Shown here: piece after piece, positions 1 to 7,978 of the stretch
Position numbering within the stretch: the first letter of the stretch is position 1
Layout: every line of letters begins with the position of its first letter
DNA from: Gammaproteobacteria bacterium
Lineage (GTDB): Bacteria; Pseudomonadota; Gammaproteobacteria; JACCXJ01
Length of the DNA: 35,601 nucleotides
Assembly: GCA_013697045.1 (NCBI GenBank)
Contig: JACCXJ010000154.1
Span: 1-35,601, forward strand
Direction: 5' to 3'
Program-made: the position numbers and the translations under genes
Notes under the pieces: generated by a model
Databases searched by the model: none
What the model was told of the DNA's origin: nothing
Seen by the model: the letters and a program-made list of their open reading frames with translations, nothing else

Positions 1-1
1 G

Positions 2-352
2 GCCCTCCCCGCGTCGGCTTTGTTCGCGCAAGCGGCGATGGAGATGTTTATTCCCATTGGCGATTCGCACGGAGTTTCTAACATCTACAGTATCATCGGG
101 AAAATCGCCACCGTAAATCAAGAGAACGGAAGCCTGACCGTGAGCGATTCCTCGGGGGTTACGTATCTGGTCACAATCCCGAATGAGGCCCCCGTGTGGC
201 TGGATCGGAGCAAAGCGCAAGGTAAGAACGAAGTTGGCTCGCTCGCTGATCTTCAACCGGGCCGGACGGTGGAGGTGAAATACAAGGGCGACCCTACGAA
301 TCGCGGAACCTCGCTCACAGCGGATTGGGTCAAGGTCGACGTGACAAGCTAG
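2..352 (+). CDS. Exported hypothetical protein, 5' end outside the window
   Basis: The ORF track starts this protein at a TTG (20), but the frame is open to the window edge. The residues before it (ALPASALFAQA) look like the end of a signal peptide with an A-Q-A cleavage site, so the true start probably lies upstream. The mature part is about 100 residues and rich in alternating beta-type segments (IGKIATVNQENGSLTVSD, GRTVEVKYKG), ending in WVKVDVTS, which suggests a small periplasmic beta-barrel or OB-like domain. I do not recognise a named family and assign no function. It stands alone, followed by about 380 bp without a convincing gene. Confidence 0.6.
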   Translation, partial: ALPASALFAQAAMEMFIPIGDSHGVSNIYSIIGKIATVNQENGSLTVSDSSGVTYLVTIPNEAPVWLDRSKAQGKNEVGSLADLQPGRTVEVKYKGDPTNRGTSLTADWVKVDVTS

Positions 353-729
353 CGCCCGTGGGGTGCATAATCCTTTGGTGGAATAAGGGAGCGTAGTCCA
401 TCCCCCGCCGCCACTCGCGACGCTCTAACGACAGGGAGTGCAAGGATGCGGCGGCGAGCCCAACGGTCTTGACGGTCTGCCGCAAACGCTCGTCCCGGTC
501 AATGCCACCGAACCGGCGCGCCATCTCGGAGGCTCGGGTGTCAGCCCCGCGTGCTGCTCTTTCGCCCGTGATGGGATTGACAGTGCGTTCGGTACGAAAA
601 CACCAAGAGTGTGGCTATCATGAGCATCATGATGAGGCGCACGGCCCGTTCTCCGATCAGTGCAACAAGCGCGTGAAACGGTCCCGCTCGTGGGGATTCC
701 GGGCATAGCGTCCGTGCTCGTGAGCCATG
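353..729. other. Intergenic region, nothing recognised
   Basis: The short overlapping ORFs here on both strands (for example 330-524 minus and 469-708 plus) have arginine- and proline-rich translations typical of antisense GC-rich DNA. I saw no RNA gene, hairpin array or transposase motif. Confidence 0.5.
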
Positions 730-961
730 CTATTTTGGCTTAGAGTAGTCTCGCCGCACCGCCGGGTCTTCCTCCTTTGCACGCTCTTTGCCAGCCCTTT
801 TCGGCTTCTTCAAGTTCGCGCTCCTCTTCTGGAGAGATTTTCGCCGTTGTCTCTGCTTGTTTTTTGACTTTGCCTGATTCTACGAAGGCCTTAGTGGCCT
901 CGTCATAGCGACGAGCAGAGTCCCGATCGCCCTCGCCCTGCAACTTGTCTTTAGCACCCAT
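730..961 (-). pseudogene. Small conserved hydrophilic protein with a one-base frameshift
   Basis: The ORF begins MGAKDKLQGEGDRDSARRYD and continues with a charged helical region, as in a small uncharacterised proteobacterial family (from memory: ..GEGDY.AARRYD..). After residue ~55 the listed frame turns into an unlikely tail (WQRACKGGRPGG). Removing one G from the GGG run near 796 restores KAGKERAKEEDPAVRRDYSKPK-type sequence ending at a TAG at 730, with the acidic-basic composition of the first part. The gene is therefore either recently frameshifted or carries a sequencing error. An AGGAG-like site lies about 9 nt upstream of the ATG. Its two upstream minus-strand neighbours are also frameshifted. 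Function unknown; it is probably cytoplasmic. Confidence 0.6.
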
Positions 962-1121
962 TGAACGTGTCTCCTCGCTAACTTCATAAACCCTGGCATG
1001 TCCCTCGCATCACCCTTTTTCGGCTCACCTTCTTTTAAACCTTCCTTCCAAGCAGCTCTTTCGTGATAGACATGCTTTTAGGAGCCGGGAGCCCATTACC
1101 CCAGAATCGCGGTATTACCTG
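962..1121 (-). other. Short gap with a possible broken micro-gene
   Basis: On the minus strand an ATG near 1074 gives MSITKELLGRKV then stop. A shift of one base gives AAWKEGLKEGEPKKGDARD and then DMPGFMKLARR, which has protein-like composition. This could be a fourth frameshifted small gene in the series, but the evidence is weak. Confidence 0.25.
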
Positions 1122-1713
1122 TTACGGCATATCCTCGCGCGCGTGTTCCGCGCGCGCTGCGCCAATGGCGGTTTTCACGTCTTTTTCTTCTTCGGGAGGC
1201 GGCAGGACCGCGGGCATTCCGAGCGACTGGATCCCCAGTTCGCGGCACCAGCCTTTGCTGTGGTAGATGTGCTCGTCTTCTTCATCTTCAACTTCTTCGC
1301 ACGCTGCTGTTAACGCCTTTTGCTCGCCGCCTTTGGCTTTCTCAGCGCATTTCGAAAGCAGTTCCCAGATTTTGATGGTCCTTGGTTTCGGCGAGCACCA
1401 CACACTCACAGGCGACAAGCTCGGCGGCTTCCCGCTTACCGCTTTCTTTTGCGATTTGTATTGCCTGCACCAGTCCTTCGCCGAGATGGTGAACGACCTG
1501 GCGTCCTGGTGTTTGCTGTTCCGGGTCGAGACCGAGCTTCTCAAACAGATCGCGAACGACTTCGATATGATGCTTCGTCTGTTCAAGGTAGTCCGTCCAT
1601 TCTTCCTTCAAGTCCTTGTTGACCACGCACTGCAAGGCAGTCGTATAAACCTGCTCGCCACCCATCTCGGTTTCCAACATCTGATATAAAAGTTCTTTAA
1701 GCTGCCCGTTCAT
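1122..1713 (-). pseudogene. Ferritin-like helical-bundle protein, split by a one-base frameshift
   Basis: Two overlapping ORFs make one protein. The first (1342-1713) starts MNGQLKELLYQMLETEMGGE and gives about 115 residues of amphipathic helix with E..H/E patterns (Y-TTALQCV, TKHHIEVVRDLFEKLG) expected of a ferritin-like or DUF892-type bundle. It ends in TKDHQN-LGTAFEMR. The second frame (ORF 1122-1586) continues as WELLSKCAEKAKGGEQKAL then EEVEDEEDEHIYHSKGWCRE and finishes DMP-stop at 1122. Removing one base in CATCAAAATCTGGG near 1370 joins the halves (about 196 residues). A good Shine-Dalgarno (AGGAGACGATAA) precedes the ATG. Such proteins are usually cytoplasmic stress or metal-handling proteins. 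Calling it broken assumes that the extra base is real. Confidence 0.65.
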
Positions 1714-1980
1714 TTATCGTCTCCTCAAGGTCGTGCGTGTGCGTTTAAAAATCAGCCGGTAGAGCGAGGCCAGTACCCATCGCGCCAATCACTACACCGA
1801 TGGAGCCGGCGGGCTCACCAGCGTCGCACAGAAATTGCCGGTTTAAAAGTCAGTTGCGAGAAACGAGCCCGCTATTACCGACCAGGATGGTGATAACCGT
1901 CGGGGTCCTTTTTTCGGCATAAGCAGCTTGGCGACGATTCCGACCAGCAGCCCTATCACGATCGTTCCGACGATTTCCAT
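1714..1980 (-). pseudogene. GlsB/YeaQ/YmgE-family small membrane protein, multiply frameshifted
   Basis: The minus strand starts MEIVGTIVIGLLVGIVAKLL, the first TM helix and loop of the GlsB/YeaQ/YmgE family (also called transglycosylase-associated). The rest of the family can be followed only by changing frame several times: VITILVG, then RQFL-DAGEPAG-IG-VIGA, then LYRLIFKRT. Intact members are about 80 residues with three TM helices and are often stress-induced. The reading frame ends one base before the ATG of the ferritin-like gene, so the two were probably co-transcribed. At least three indels make this a pseudogene more convincingly than its neighbours. Confidence 0.65.
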
Positions 1981-2538
1981 TGCGGTTGCTCCTTTCGGCA
2001 GCGAGGGGAGCAACTAGCGCGCCAGGCCGAATGGCTGAAACTAGCGCTCGCGCGGGAAGGGTAGGATATTCAATGCCGTGTCGCAGGCGGGGGCTGTCTT
2101 CTCGGTCTACGATTTCCTTCGCCTGCCTCTTGCGCCGTATAGGCTACGACCTCGCGCGCAGCGCTTAACCCCGGCACTCGCTGTAAGGCTTACAAGGGGT
2201 AAGGGTAATCTTTACCTGATCTCCTGCGGCGTGGGGTGCTGCTATGCACACCGGTCGGTCCGCGTCGACACTACTGCGGCCACTGCCCTACCGCAACCGC
2301 GGGTTGCTTTAGAGTCTTGACTTTCGTATAGTTGACTATTACGGATAGCGACACGTGTGGGGTACGCCCCTTTGAAGGCAGAGACTCCGGGCAAGTGGAG
2401 CACGGTAGCTTGAATCGAGAATGAAACCCGGGCATGCAATCCGGATTGTGCCGGGCATCGCGCTACTACTCCCGGCCGAGGCGCCGTTGCGAGGTCAGTT
2501 CGGGCGTTGCATACTGATAATGGGGAGGGTACTCCATC
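1981..2538. other. Intergenic region, nothing recognised
   Basis: The ORFs here on both strands (1980-2168, 2078-2320, 2242-2802 minus) have low-complexity translations without motifs. The region presumably holds the promoter for the plus-strand run starting at 2539, preceded by a GGGAGGG Shine-Dalgarno-like sequence. No repeat or RNA was seen. Confidence 0.5.
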
Positions 2539-3108
2539 ATGGCACTCAATGAGATGATCTCCGCTAAGCTCATCACCATCAAGGACAAGCTCGATATCTT
2601 CCCGTTCGCCAATGATGCCGTGGTGCTCGGGGCATTGATCGGATTGTCCTATATCGGTATCGCCCTCACGCGCGTCTCCCCACAGGCGGGCCATCTCTAT
2701 TGGATGGTCATGATCCCGGTCTTCGGGCTCATCAGCCTCCTGGCGCAGTGGCAGGTCGTGCGGGCGAACCGTGAGAAATGGAGTCGGCTCCTGCGCAGGC
2801 AACTATTCCATTGGCTCGCATTATGGGTGGCCGTGCACTTAACGTACAGGCTCCTGAATGTGGGTCTCCTGACCCACGAGTCGGTAGGTTTCGTCGTCTT
2901 CCTGCTCTTGGCGTTCTCGTTCTTTCTTCAAGGAGTCTACGTCGACTGGCGCTTCTACATCTTGGGGGGGTTTCTCGCCGTCAGCCTCGTGGTGGCTATG
3001 TATGTTACGACCTTTCTATGGGTCATGCTTTTCCTGGCCATCGCATTTGTGGCCGTTGGCGTGTGGTACAGCAGAGCGCAGAGCCGCGCGCCGGAGGCCT
3101 CTACCTGA
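2539..3108 (+). CDS. Multi-pass membrane protein of unknown function
   Basis: The 189 residues have a soluble N-terminus (MALNEMISAKLITIKDKLD) and about five hydrophobic segments: roughly 28-46, 55-72, 88-106, 113-133 and 140-172. A short polar tail (YSRAQSRAPEAST) follows. A GGGAGG motif lies about 12 nt before the ATG. It is the first gene of a same-strand run with another membrane protein, a YidB-family protein, a small ORF and a cytochrome P450. Spacing (about 70 bp to the next gene) allows one transcript. I do not recognise a named family; an inner-membrane location is inferred from hydrophobicity alone. Confidence 0.7.
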   Translation: MALNEMISAKLITIKDKLDIFPFANDAVVLGALIGLSYIGIALTRVSPQAGHLYWMVMIPVFGLISLLAQWQVVRANREKWSRLLRRQLFHWLALWVAVHLTYRLLNVGLLTHESVGFVVFLLLAFSFFLQGVYVDWRFYILGGFLAVSLVVAMYVTTFLWVMLFLAIAFVAVGVWYSRAQSRAPEAST

Positions 3109-3177
3109 GAGCGCTCAGGAAGCACGACCGGTGTTTCTGCATCAGGGCCCTGCCGATTGCTTAGACGGGTAGTCACG

Positions 3178-3795
3178 GTGGAACGCTTCAGCCTGATCAC
3201 GGTTCTCAAATACCTAGCGGGGATCCTCCTCGCCCAGGCCGCGGCCGTCGTCATGACGATTGCGGTGTTGCAGACACGCTCGGTGGAGCATTGGGGTGTG
3301 TTCGCCGTGTTCGCATTGCTGATCGCCATATTCGCCGCGCTTTGGTTCGCGTCGATCGCCAACGGTACCAGGCACCACGCCGTCGCTCGCGTGAAGGACG
3401 ATTTTGCCCGGGAGCGGGAAAAGATCCGTGTACAATCAGAAAAAGACAAGAGCAAGCTGATAGCACAGACCCACCGCGAGACCCTCAAGACCATTCGCCG
3501 CGTGCAGGCCGGGGCGAGCTTCAAGGTCGGTCTGGGTTTCGCGGCGCTCTTGGGCCTGGGTGGCATTCTGTTGGTGAGCCAATTCGTGACGGTCGGTTTA
3601 CTGACCCTGTCCACGGCCGGTGGTGCCTTGCTCGGCTACGTGGTGCGGGCTCGCCAGGAGTATACAGGCCGTCAGCAGGCCACGGGTGAGCGCATGTTCC
3701 GCAGGTCTGGGCGATCGGGGATCATCGAGGATCAGACATTACCGCTGACCCTGGATGGTCTGGTCGAGAAGCACACACCCACAACGAGGACATGA
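3178..3795 (+). CDS. Membrane protein with a central coiled coil
   Basis: The track starts at TTG 3157. I prefer the in-frame GTG at 3178 (VERFSLITVLKYL), which puts the first TM helix at the N-terminus, but neither start has a strong ribosome site. About 205 residues: two TM helices near 12-30 and 40-60, then a charged stretch (VKDDFAREREKIRVQSEKDK) likely to form a coiled coil, then two more hydrophobic segments near 120-155 and a basic tail. Such a hairpin with a cytoplasmic coil suggests a structural or scaffold role, but no family is recognised. It is 12 bp upstream of the YidB-family gene, so the two are probably co-transcribed. Confidence 0.65.
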   Translation: MERFSLITVLKYLAGILLAQAAAVVMTIAVLQTRSVEHWGVFAVFALLIAIFAALWFASIANGTRHHAVARVKDDFAREREKIRVQSEKDKSKLIAQTHRETLKTIRRVQAGASFKVGLGFAALLGLGGILLVSQFVTVGLLTLSTAGGALLGYVVRARQEYTGRQQATGERMFRRSGRSGIIEDQTLPLTLDGLVEKHTPTTRT

Positions 3796-3807
3796 GGAGG
3801 AAACCCT

Positions 3808-4245
3808 ATGAGCATGTGGAAAACCCTATCTGCTTTGGCGGGCGGGGCGGTTGCCGGTCCGGTAGCCGGCAAGGTCGTCGATGCGGCCATCACCTTGCTC
3901 AATAACCCGCAAACGGGCGGGCTGGCGGGTCTGGTGCAGACGTTTCGGGACAAGGGCTTGGACGATGTCGTCTCGTCCTGGATCGGCACCGGAGAGAACC
4001 GCGCGGCCTCCGCGGAAGAGATGCACCAAGCCCTGGGTGAAAACCGCATCCAACAGGTAGCCCAATCGGCGGGCGTCACCAACCACGAGGCCAGCCAGGG
4101 CCTGGCGGCCCTCCTGCCCCAGCTCATCGATATGCTCACGCCCGACGGCAAGTTGCCCGAGGGTGCGGGTACACAGGGCGGTGGGGCACAGACCGACGGG
4201 ATCGCGCAGGCCCTCGCCGCGATCCGCAACAAGCTTATGGCGTGA
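3808..4245 (+). CDS. YidB/DUF937-family protein
   Basis: The 145 residues match the DUF937/YidB family. A glycine- and alanine-rich N-terminus is followed by LVQTFRDKGLDDVVSSWIGT, the family's core: a helix followed by a G-x-G-turn where many members read SWVGTG-N. Next come EEMHQALGENRIQQVAQSAG, LAALLPQLIDMLTPDGKLP and a short C-terminal tail. The family is widespread in proteobacteria; its biochemical role is not established. A perfect AGGAGG lies 8 nt before the ATG, the best ribosome site of this run. Length is close to E. coli YidB (about 130). Confidence 0.85.
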   Translation: MSMWKTLSALAGGAVAGPVAGKVVDAAITLLNNPQTGGLAGLVQTFRDKGLDDVVSSWIGTGENRAASAEEMHQALGENRIQQVAQSAGVTNHEASQGLAALLPQLIDMLTPDGKLPEGAGTQGGGAQTDGIAQALAAIRNKLMA

Positions 4246-4285
4246 ACGGCATGACCGATAGGCAGGGCCGGCGGGTGATGTCCTC

Positions 4286-4519
4286 ATGTGTCGACGCATC
4301 CCCTCCCTGTTCGCGGCGATCGTCGCGACCGATCATGCTAAAGAAGCGCTGGCGGTCTTAGAACAGGCCGGCGCCCACGAGAGCTGGCGGCCCTTGTACG
4401 AAGCCCTGCGCGCTGCCGCCGAGGGATCGGCGAAGTATCTGCGCCAAGTCGCGCCCGAGGTGCGGGTCGTCGCCGAGGAGATCCTTCGCGAAATCGCACC
4501 CCATCTGTACGAAACATGA
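4286..4519 (+). CDS. Small helical protein upstream of the cytochrome P450
   Basis: The 77 residues are almost wholly helical by composition (ATDHAKEALAVLEQAGAHE, YEALRAAAEGSAKYLRQVAP) and have no cysteine pairs or TM segment. The stop overlaps the P450 start by four bases (ATGA), a sign of translational coupling. The upstream YidB-family gene ends 40 bp earlier. There is no strong Shine-Dalgarno. It could be a small partner or chaperone-like factor, but no family is recognised. Confidence 0.6.
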   Translation: MCRRIPSLFAAIVATDHAKEALAVLEQAGAHESWRPLYEALRAAAEGSAKYLRQVAPEVRVVAEEILREIAPHLYET

Positions 4520-5871
4520 CGGCCACACCCGGACCGAAGGGCAGCCTCCTCCTCGGCAACCTGCGCGAGTTTTCGCAGGACATGCTGGGCTTCTTCACGC
4601 GCTCGGCCCGCGACTACGGCGATGTGGTACGCCTGCGGCTCGCGGATCGTACCGCCTTTCTCGTGAACCACCCCGCGCATATCGAGACGGTGCTCGTCCG
4701 GCAGCATGAGCGGTTCATCAAGCACCGTTTCTTCTGGAGCCGGGTGCGGGCGCTGTTCGGCCAGGGCCTGGTGGCGAGCGAAGGGGCGTACTGGCGCCAG
4801 CAGCGGTTGCTCATGCAGTCGTCGTTCAACCGCGAGCACCTGGCGCGCTATACGCAGATTATGGTCGCAGAGGCCGAGGCGACGCTCGCCCGCTGGAGAG
4901 ATGGAGAACTGCGCGATCTGCACGAGGAATTCACTCGCCTCACCCTGCACATCGCGCTACGGGTGTTTTTCAGCGCGGAGCCAACGCAACGCACGCTCGG
5001 GCTCGCCCGGGCCTTCACGGCGGCGGCCGAGGAGATCATCCTGCGCCTGCGTATGCCGATGCCTCTGCCCGATTGGGTCCCGACGGCCGGCAACCGGCGC
5101 TATCTCGATGCGGTCCGGCAACTCGAAGCGGCGGTCTATGCCATCATCGCCGAGCGCCGCCGTAGCCCCGATGTCCGCAGATTCAAGACCGAGCGTTCCG
5201 ACCTCCTGGGCGCCCTCCTCGCCGCTCGCGACGAAGCGGGCCGGCCGCTCTCCGATCGGCAGTTGCGCGATGAGGCCATCACCATGCTCCTCGCCGGCCA
5301 CGAGACCACGGCCCTGGCGTTGGTGTGGACGTGGTACCTGTTGGCGCGGGATCCCGGCGCAGCCCAGGTGTTAGAGGCCGAGGCACGCGGCGTTCTGGGC
5401 GGGCGCCCGGCGGGCGCGGCCGATCTGGACGCCCTGCCCTACACCCGCGCCGTGGTCCAGGAGGGGCTCCGGCTCTACCCGCCGGCCTATACCATCGGCC
5501 GGGAGGCGCGCGCCGAGGTCCGGCTGGACGGCCATTCCATCCCGAAAGGCGCAACGGTGTTCATGAGCCCCTGGGTCATGCACCGCGACCCTCGTTACTA
5601 CGAAGAGCCCGAGGCGTTTCGCCCGGAGCGCTGGTTGGGTGATGCCCCGGCCGGCCTGCCCCGTTTCGCCTATTTCCCATTCGGCGGCGGGGCGCGGGTG
5701 TGCATCGGCAATACCTTCGCGCTAAGCGAGCTCGTGCTGGTGATGGCGACCATCGCGCGACAGGGGCGCATCTATCTCACGTCGGATCGCGCGATCGCGC
5801 CACGCCCCTTGATCACGTTGCGGCCGGCGGAGCCCATCAACGCGCGTTTTATTTTACGGGGATCGGGGTAA
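4516..5871 (+). CDS. Cytochrome P450 monooxygenase
   Basis: The 451-residue protein begins with a proline/glycine-rich lead (PGPKGSLLLGNL) and has all core P450 signatures. The oxygen-binding I-helix AGHETT is near residue 259, the K-helix ExxR (EGLR) near 316, the PERF-like FRPERW around 367, and the heme loop FPFGGGARVCIG near 387 with the thiolate Cys at about 396. There is no N-terminal membrane anchor, so it should be soluble and need separate redox partners; none are encoded nearby. The closest relatives by motif are bacterial class-I/CYP110- or fatty-acid-hydroxylase-like enzymes with eukaryote-like heme loops. The substrate cannot be told from sequence. Its start overlaps the preceding small ORF. 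Confidence 0.95.
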   Translation: MTATPGPKGSLLLGNLREFSQDMLGFFTRSARDYGDVVRLRLADRTAFLVNHPAHIETVLVRQHERFIKHRFFWSRVRALFGQGLVASEGAYWRQQRLLMQSSFNREHLARYTQIMVAEAEATLARWRDGELRDLHEEFTRLTLHIALRVFFSAEPTQRTLGLARAFTAAAEEIILRLRMPMPLPDWVPTAGNRRYLDAVRQLEAAVYAIIAERRRSPDVRRFKTERSDLLGALLAARDEAGRPLSDRQLRDEAITMLLAGHETTALALVWTWYLLARDPGAAQVLEAEARGVLGGRPAGAADLDALPYTRAVVQEGLRLYPPAYTIGREARAEVRLDGHSIPKGATVFMSPWVMHRDPRYYEEPEAFRPERWLGDAPAGLPRFAYFPFGGGARVCIGNTFALSELVLVMATIARQGRIYLTSDRAIAPRPLITLRPAEPINARFILRGSG

Positions 5872-5981
5872 TGGGGCCGCCTCCTAATACCGCAACCGCA
5901 ACGTCGGGGAACACGACCTCTCGTCGATTGGTGATGGTAGTCCGAAAGGCGTGAATGCGCCACTGTGTGTAGACTCGCATA

Positions 5982-6452
5982 TTACCACTTCGCCTGGTGC
6001 AATGCCCCTGATTCAGCCCTCCCTGAACCACGCAAGCACAGCGTATTACCTCTCAGCTCTCCGTGCGCAGTAACGACATTCGGATCAACCACTACCGGAA
6101 GATTGCCGAATGCCGTAGGATGAAAAAGCAACCCGGAGGCTTGTATGCTATTCCCATGTATTGTGCCCGTTATAGGTCCTGCTGCAAAAGGCGAACCTTC
6201 CAGGCTGATTTGACATCCATTTTGTTCAATCGTGATTCCGATCGGCTGAGAAGGAGGATCTATAGTTACTCCAACGATGCCTTCGCACACAGTGCGGAAA
6301 TCCCCTGTACCACCCCAGGGTCCAGCTATCTGCTCGCAGTCCTGTTGTTGCGCGGGAACCTCGGCCGCTGTGGGAGTGATGTATAGATTCACGATGAGAA
6401 AGATGAAGAGCGCCATGGGGTAACGTTTGAGCACTTTTCTCTCGAAAGACAT
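5982..6452 (-). CDS. Secreted hypothetical protein
   Basis: The track starts at TTG 6479. The in-frame ATG at 6452 gives a better signal peptide (MSFERKVLKRYPMALFIFLI, then a small-residue cleavage region near TPTAAEV). The mature part of about 120 residues has four or five cysteines (DCEQIAG, TVCEGIVG, NGCQIS, TLCLRG) and glycine-rich beta segments (GPWGGTGDF, GTIHGNSIQASG), suggesting a small disulfide-stabilised periplasmic or surface beta-sandwich. The DNA is clearly lower in GC than its neighbours, a sign of separate origin. An overlapping frame downstream (ORF 5849-6031) could be a frameshifted C-terminus. No known family. Confidence 0.6.
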   Translation of the reverse strand: MSFERKVLKRYPMALFIFLIVNLYITPTAAEVPAQQQDCEQIAGPWGGTGDFRTVCEGIVGVTIDPPSQPIGITIEQNGCQISLEGSPFAAGPITGTIHGNSIQASGLLFHPTAFGNLPVVVDPNVVTAHGELRGNTLCLRGSGRAESGALHQAKW

Positions 6453-6596
6453 GACCGCGATAAAAGATAAGAAATTCAATGCCGTGGGAATGCGAATAGG
6501 GACTTTAAACGCCCTTTCTCGTCACGACGTAGAGTACTGCTGGGCTCGTGAGCTGTCAAGCATACGGGTCCGCGGCCGGTACCGTCCAGACACATA

Positions 6597-6637
6597 GGTA
6601 ACAGTTTATTTAGTCCACGGACTTGGGTAACAGTTTG
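6597..6637. repeat. Two direct copies of GGTAACAGTTT
   Basis: GGTAACAGTTT occurs at about 6597 and 6627, 30 bp apart, just downstream of the PIN gene stop. The layout resembles an insertion-sequence terminal region, but no transposase is adjacent. The rest of 6453-6643 shows nothing else. Confidence 0.4.
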
Positions 6638-6643
6638 TTCACA

Positions 6644-7063
6644 CTAGCGCTCGGCGAACCAGTTTTCGATACGCAGGCCCTCGATAGGCTTGAAGTGGCG
6701 CATATTCCGCGTGACCAGGACTAGACCATGCACCATGGCAGTTGCCGCGAGCAGCGGGTCCAGATCGCCGGCCTCTCGGCCTTTGCGTCGTAGCTCAGCA
6801 CCGATTTCCCCGCCGCGCTCGGCAATTTCCGCGGTCACCAGGAGCCAGCTTGCCACCACTGGCAAAAGTTCTCGTTGCAGGCGCGCCCAAAAGAGGTCCG
6901 CGTCTTGCCGCAGGCTGGCGCCGTAGCGCAGTTCGTAGCGCGACAAAACCGAGGCAAACAAATCCCTCGTTCGCCGCTTGCCCAGAGCGGCCGCGACCCT
7001 TGCATCCGGCGCCGGACGCACAATCTCGCTCAGCACGTTGGTGTCGAGCAGATACATGCTCAA
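6644..7063 (-). CDS. vapC: PIN-domain ribonuclease toxin, VapC/FitB type
   Basis: The 139 residues have the PIN-domain layout. The N-terminal strand carries the first acid (YLLDTNVLSE), a helix carries the conserved Glu (SRYELRYG), and the C-terminal half holds GDLDPLLAATA followed by LVLVTRNMRHF. These acidic residues would coordinate Mg2+/Mn2+ for single-strand RNA cleavage. The length is normal for VapC/FitB. The start overlaps the antitoxin stop by four bases, with the antitoxin first, as in most vapBC operons. The target RNA cannot be predicted. Confidence 0.92.
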   Translation of the reverse strand: MSMYLLDTNVLSEIVRPAPDARVAAALGKRRTRDLFASVLSRYELRYGASLRQDADLFWARLQRELLPVVASWLLVTAEIAERGGEIGAELRRKGREAGDLDPLLAATAMVHGLVLVTRNMRHFKPIEGLRIENWFAER

Positions 7064-7359
7064 GGGTCGGCGAACGGATCACGCGGGGGCGAAAACCGGC
7101 TGCGGCGGCGAATGTCTTCCAATGCCTCAAAAAAAGCCGCATCGTCGATTCCATCCGGATTGGTGACGGTGCCATCTGGATGGAAGACAAGCTTCTTGGC
7201 CCAAGACTGGAGTGGATCCTCCACGCTCGGCAGCGGAGGAGTCTCTAGCCCACGTCTGATGAGTTCCGCGACTACGTCCTTCAGTTTGCGGCCGGTCGCG
7301 GTGGCTCGGACCTTCACTGCGTGCATCAAGTCCTCAGGAATCTCAAGTGTGGTCTTCAT
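7060..7359 (-). CDS. Antitoxin partner of the PIN toxin
   Basis: The 99 residues open with MKTTLEIPEDLMHAVKVRAT, a ribbon-helix-helix-like N-terminus (short strand plus two helices, with KLKDVVAELIRRGLE as the second helix) that would bind the operon promoter as a dimer. The acidic, proline-containing C-terminal half (NPDGIDDAAFFEALEDIRRR) would wrap the PIN toxin. It overlaps the toxin gene by four bases. Antitoxins of this form normally autorepress; an operator should lie in 7360-7400, but I could not define an inverted repeat there. Confidence 0.82.
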   Translation of the reverse strand: MKTTLEIPEDLMHAVKVRATATGRKLKDVVAELIRRGLETPPLPSVEDPLQSWAKKLVFHPDGTVTNPDGIDDAAFFEALEDIRRRSRFSPPRDPFADP

Positions 7360-7399
7360 GGCTCGATCTCCATAAATCTGGGTTTACGGGAAGTCTAGC

Positions 7400-7884
7400 T
7401 CAAGACTGGTATTCCTGGAATGCCGCCACCAGCCCGGCAAGGTTGTGCGGCGGGCGGGCCTCGAAGCCTTCTGATCCGCATAAACAAACCGGTAGTTGGG
7501 CCGGCCCTCCGCCCCGCTCGCGGCGCTGGCATCCGCGCACCACTGCTTGAGCCGGGCCATCTTCTGCGGCAGATCAAGTTCCGCGCGGCCCTTGATCTCG
7601 ACGATCCAGATCGCGCCATCGGTGGTCTTGACGAGAAAGTCGGGAGCATGGTTCGAGAGGTCGCCGTCGGCCTTCACGTAGTCGATCTCGAAGCGGCGAG
7701 GTAGTTCTTGGCGAAGGCGACTACATCCGGCACGTCGTCGAGAAAGCGCGCGAAGCGGGACCGAGGGTTTACTCGGGCAGCATGCTGGCGGTGGCCGAGT
7801 ACGCGCAGGCCGACGAGGGTGGTGACGTTGCGTACGTCTCAACCCTCCTTGAGGATCGGGACGGAGACGACGGCTTTGTAAGGG
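7400..7884 (-). pseudogene. Eroded C-terminal part of a type III restriction/DEAD-box helicase subunit
   Basis: Read on the minus strand with frame changes, the region gives YKAVVSVPILKEG-stop-DVRNVTTLVGLR, then AYSATASMLPE-stop-TLG, then RFARFLDDVPDVVAFAKNYL, then FEIDYVKADGDLSN and DFLVKTTDGAIWIVEIKGR, and finally GFEARPPHNLAGLVAAF with a stop at 7400. These are the helicase motif V-VI region (GWDV..., LPEQTLGRGLR) and the nuclease-like C-terminal domain (TDG.IWIVE.KGR) of type III Res subunits. Two nonsense changes (W to TGA, Q to TAA), at least three frameshifts and a large internal deletion after motif VI are visible. It cannot encode an active enzyme, and no Mod subunit remains. Confidence 0.75.
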
Positions 7885-7952
7885 CTGGCCCAGGGTCCGA
7901 GCTATGAGGCGGTCTTGACCAAGACGCGCTGGTTAAAAGCGTCCCTGGAGCT

Positions 7953-7977
7953 GAGAAACGGGCGGGCCCCCCGCCTC
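7953..7977 (-). terminator. Probable intrinsic terminator of clpSA
   Basis: Just after the clpA stop the minus strand reads GGCGGG-GGG-CCCGCC followed by CGTTTCTC. The stem is a strong 6 bp with a short, imperfect T-tract. Confidence 0.55.
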
Positions 7978-7978
7978 T

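Noticed and set aside
1267-1689. 140-residue plus-strand ORF
   Set aside because: Antisense to the ferritin-like gene; cysteine- and phenylalanine-rich shadow translation.
5849-6031. 60-residue minus-strand ORF
   Set aside because: It overlaps the P450 3' end and the secreted protein gene; kept only as a possible frameshifted C-terminus of the latter.
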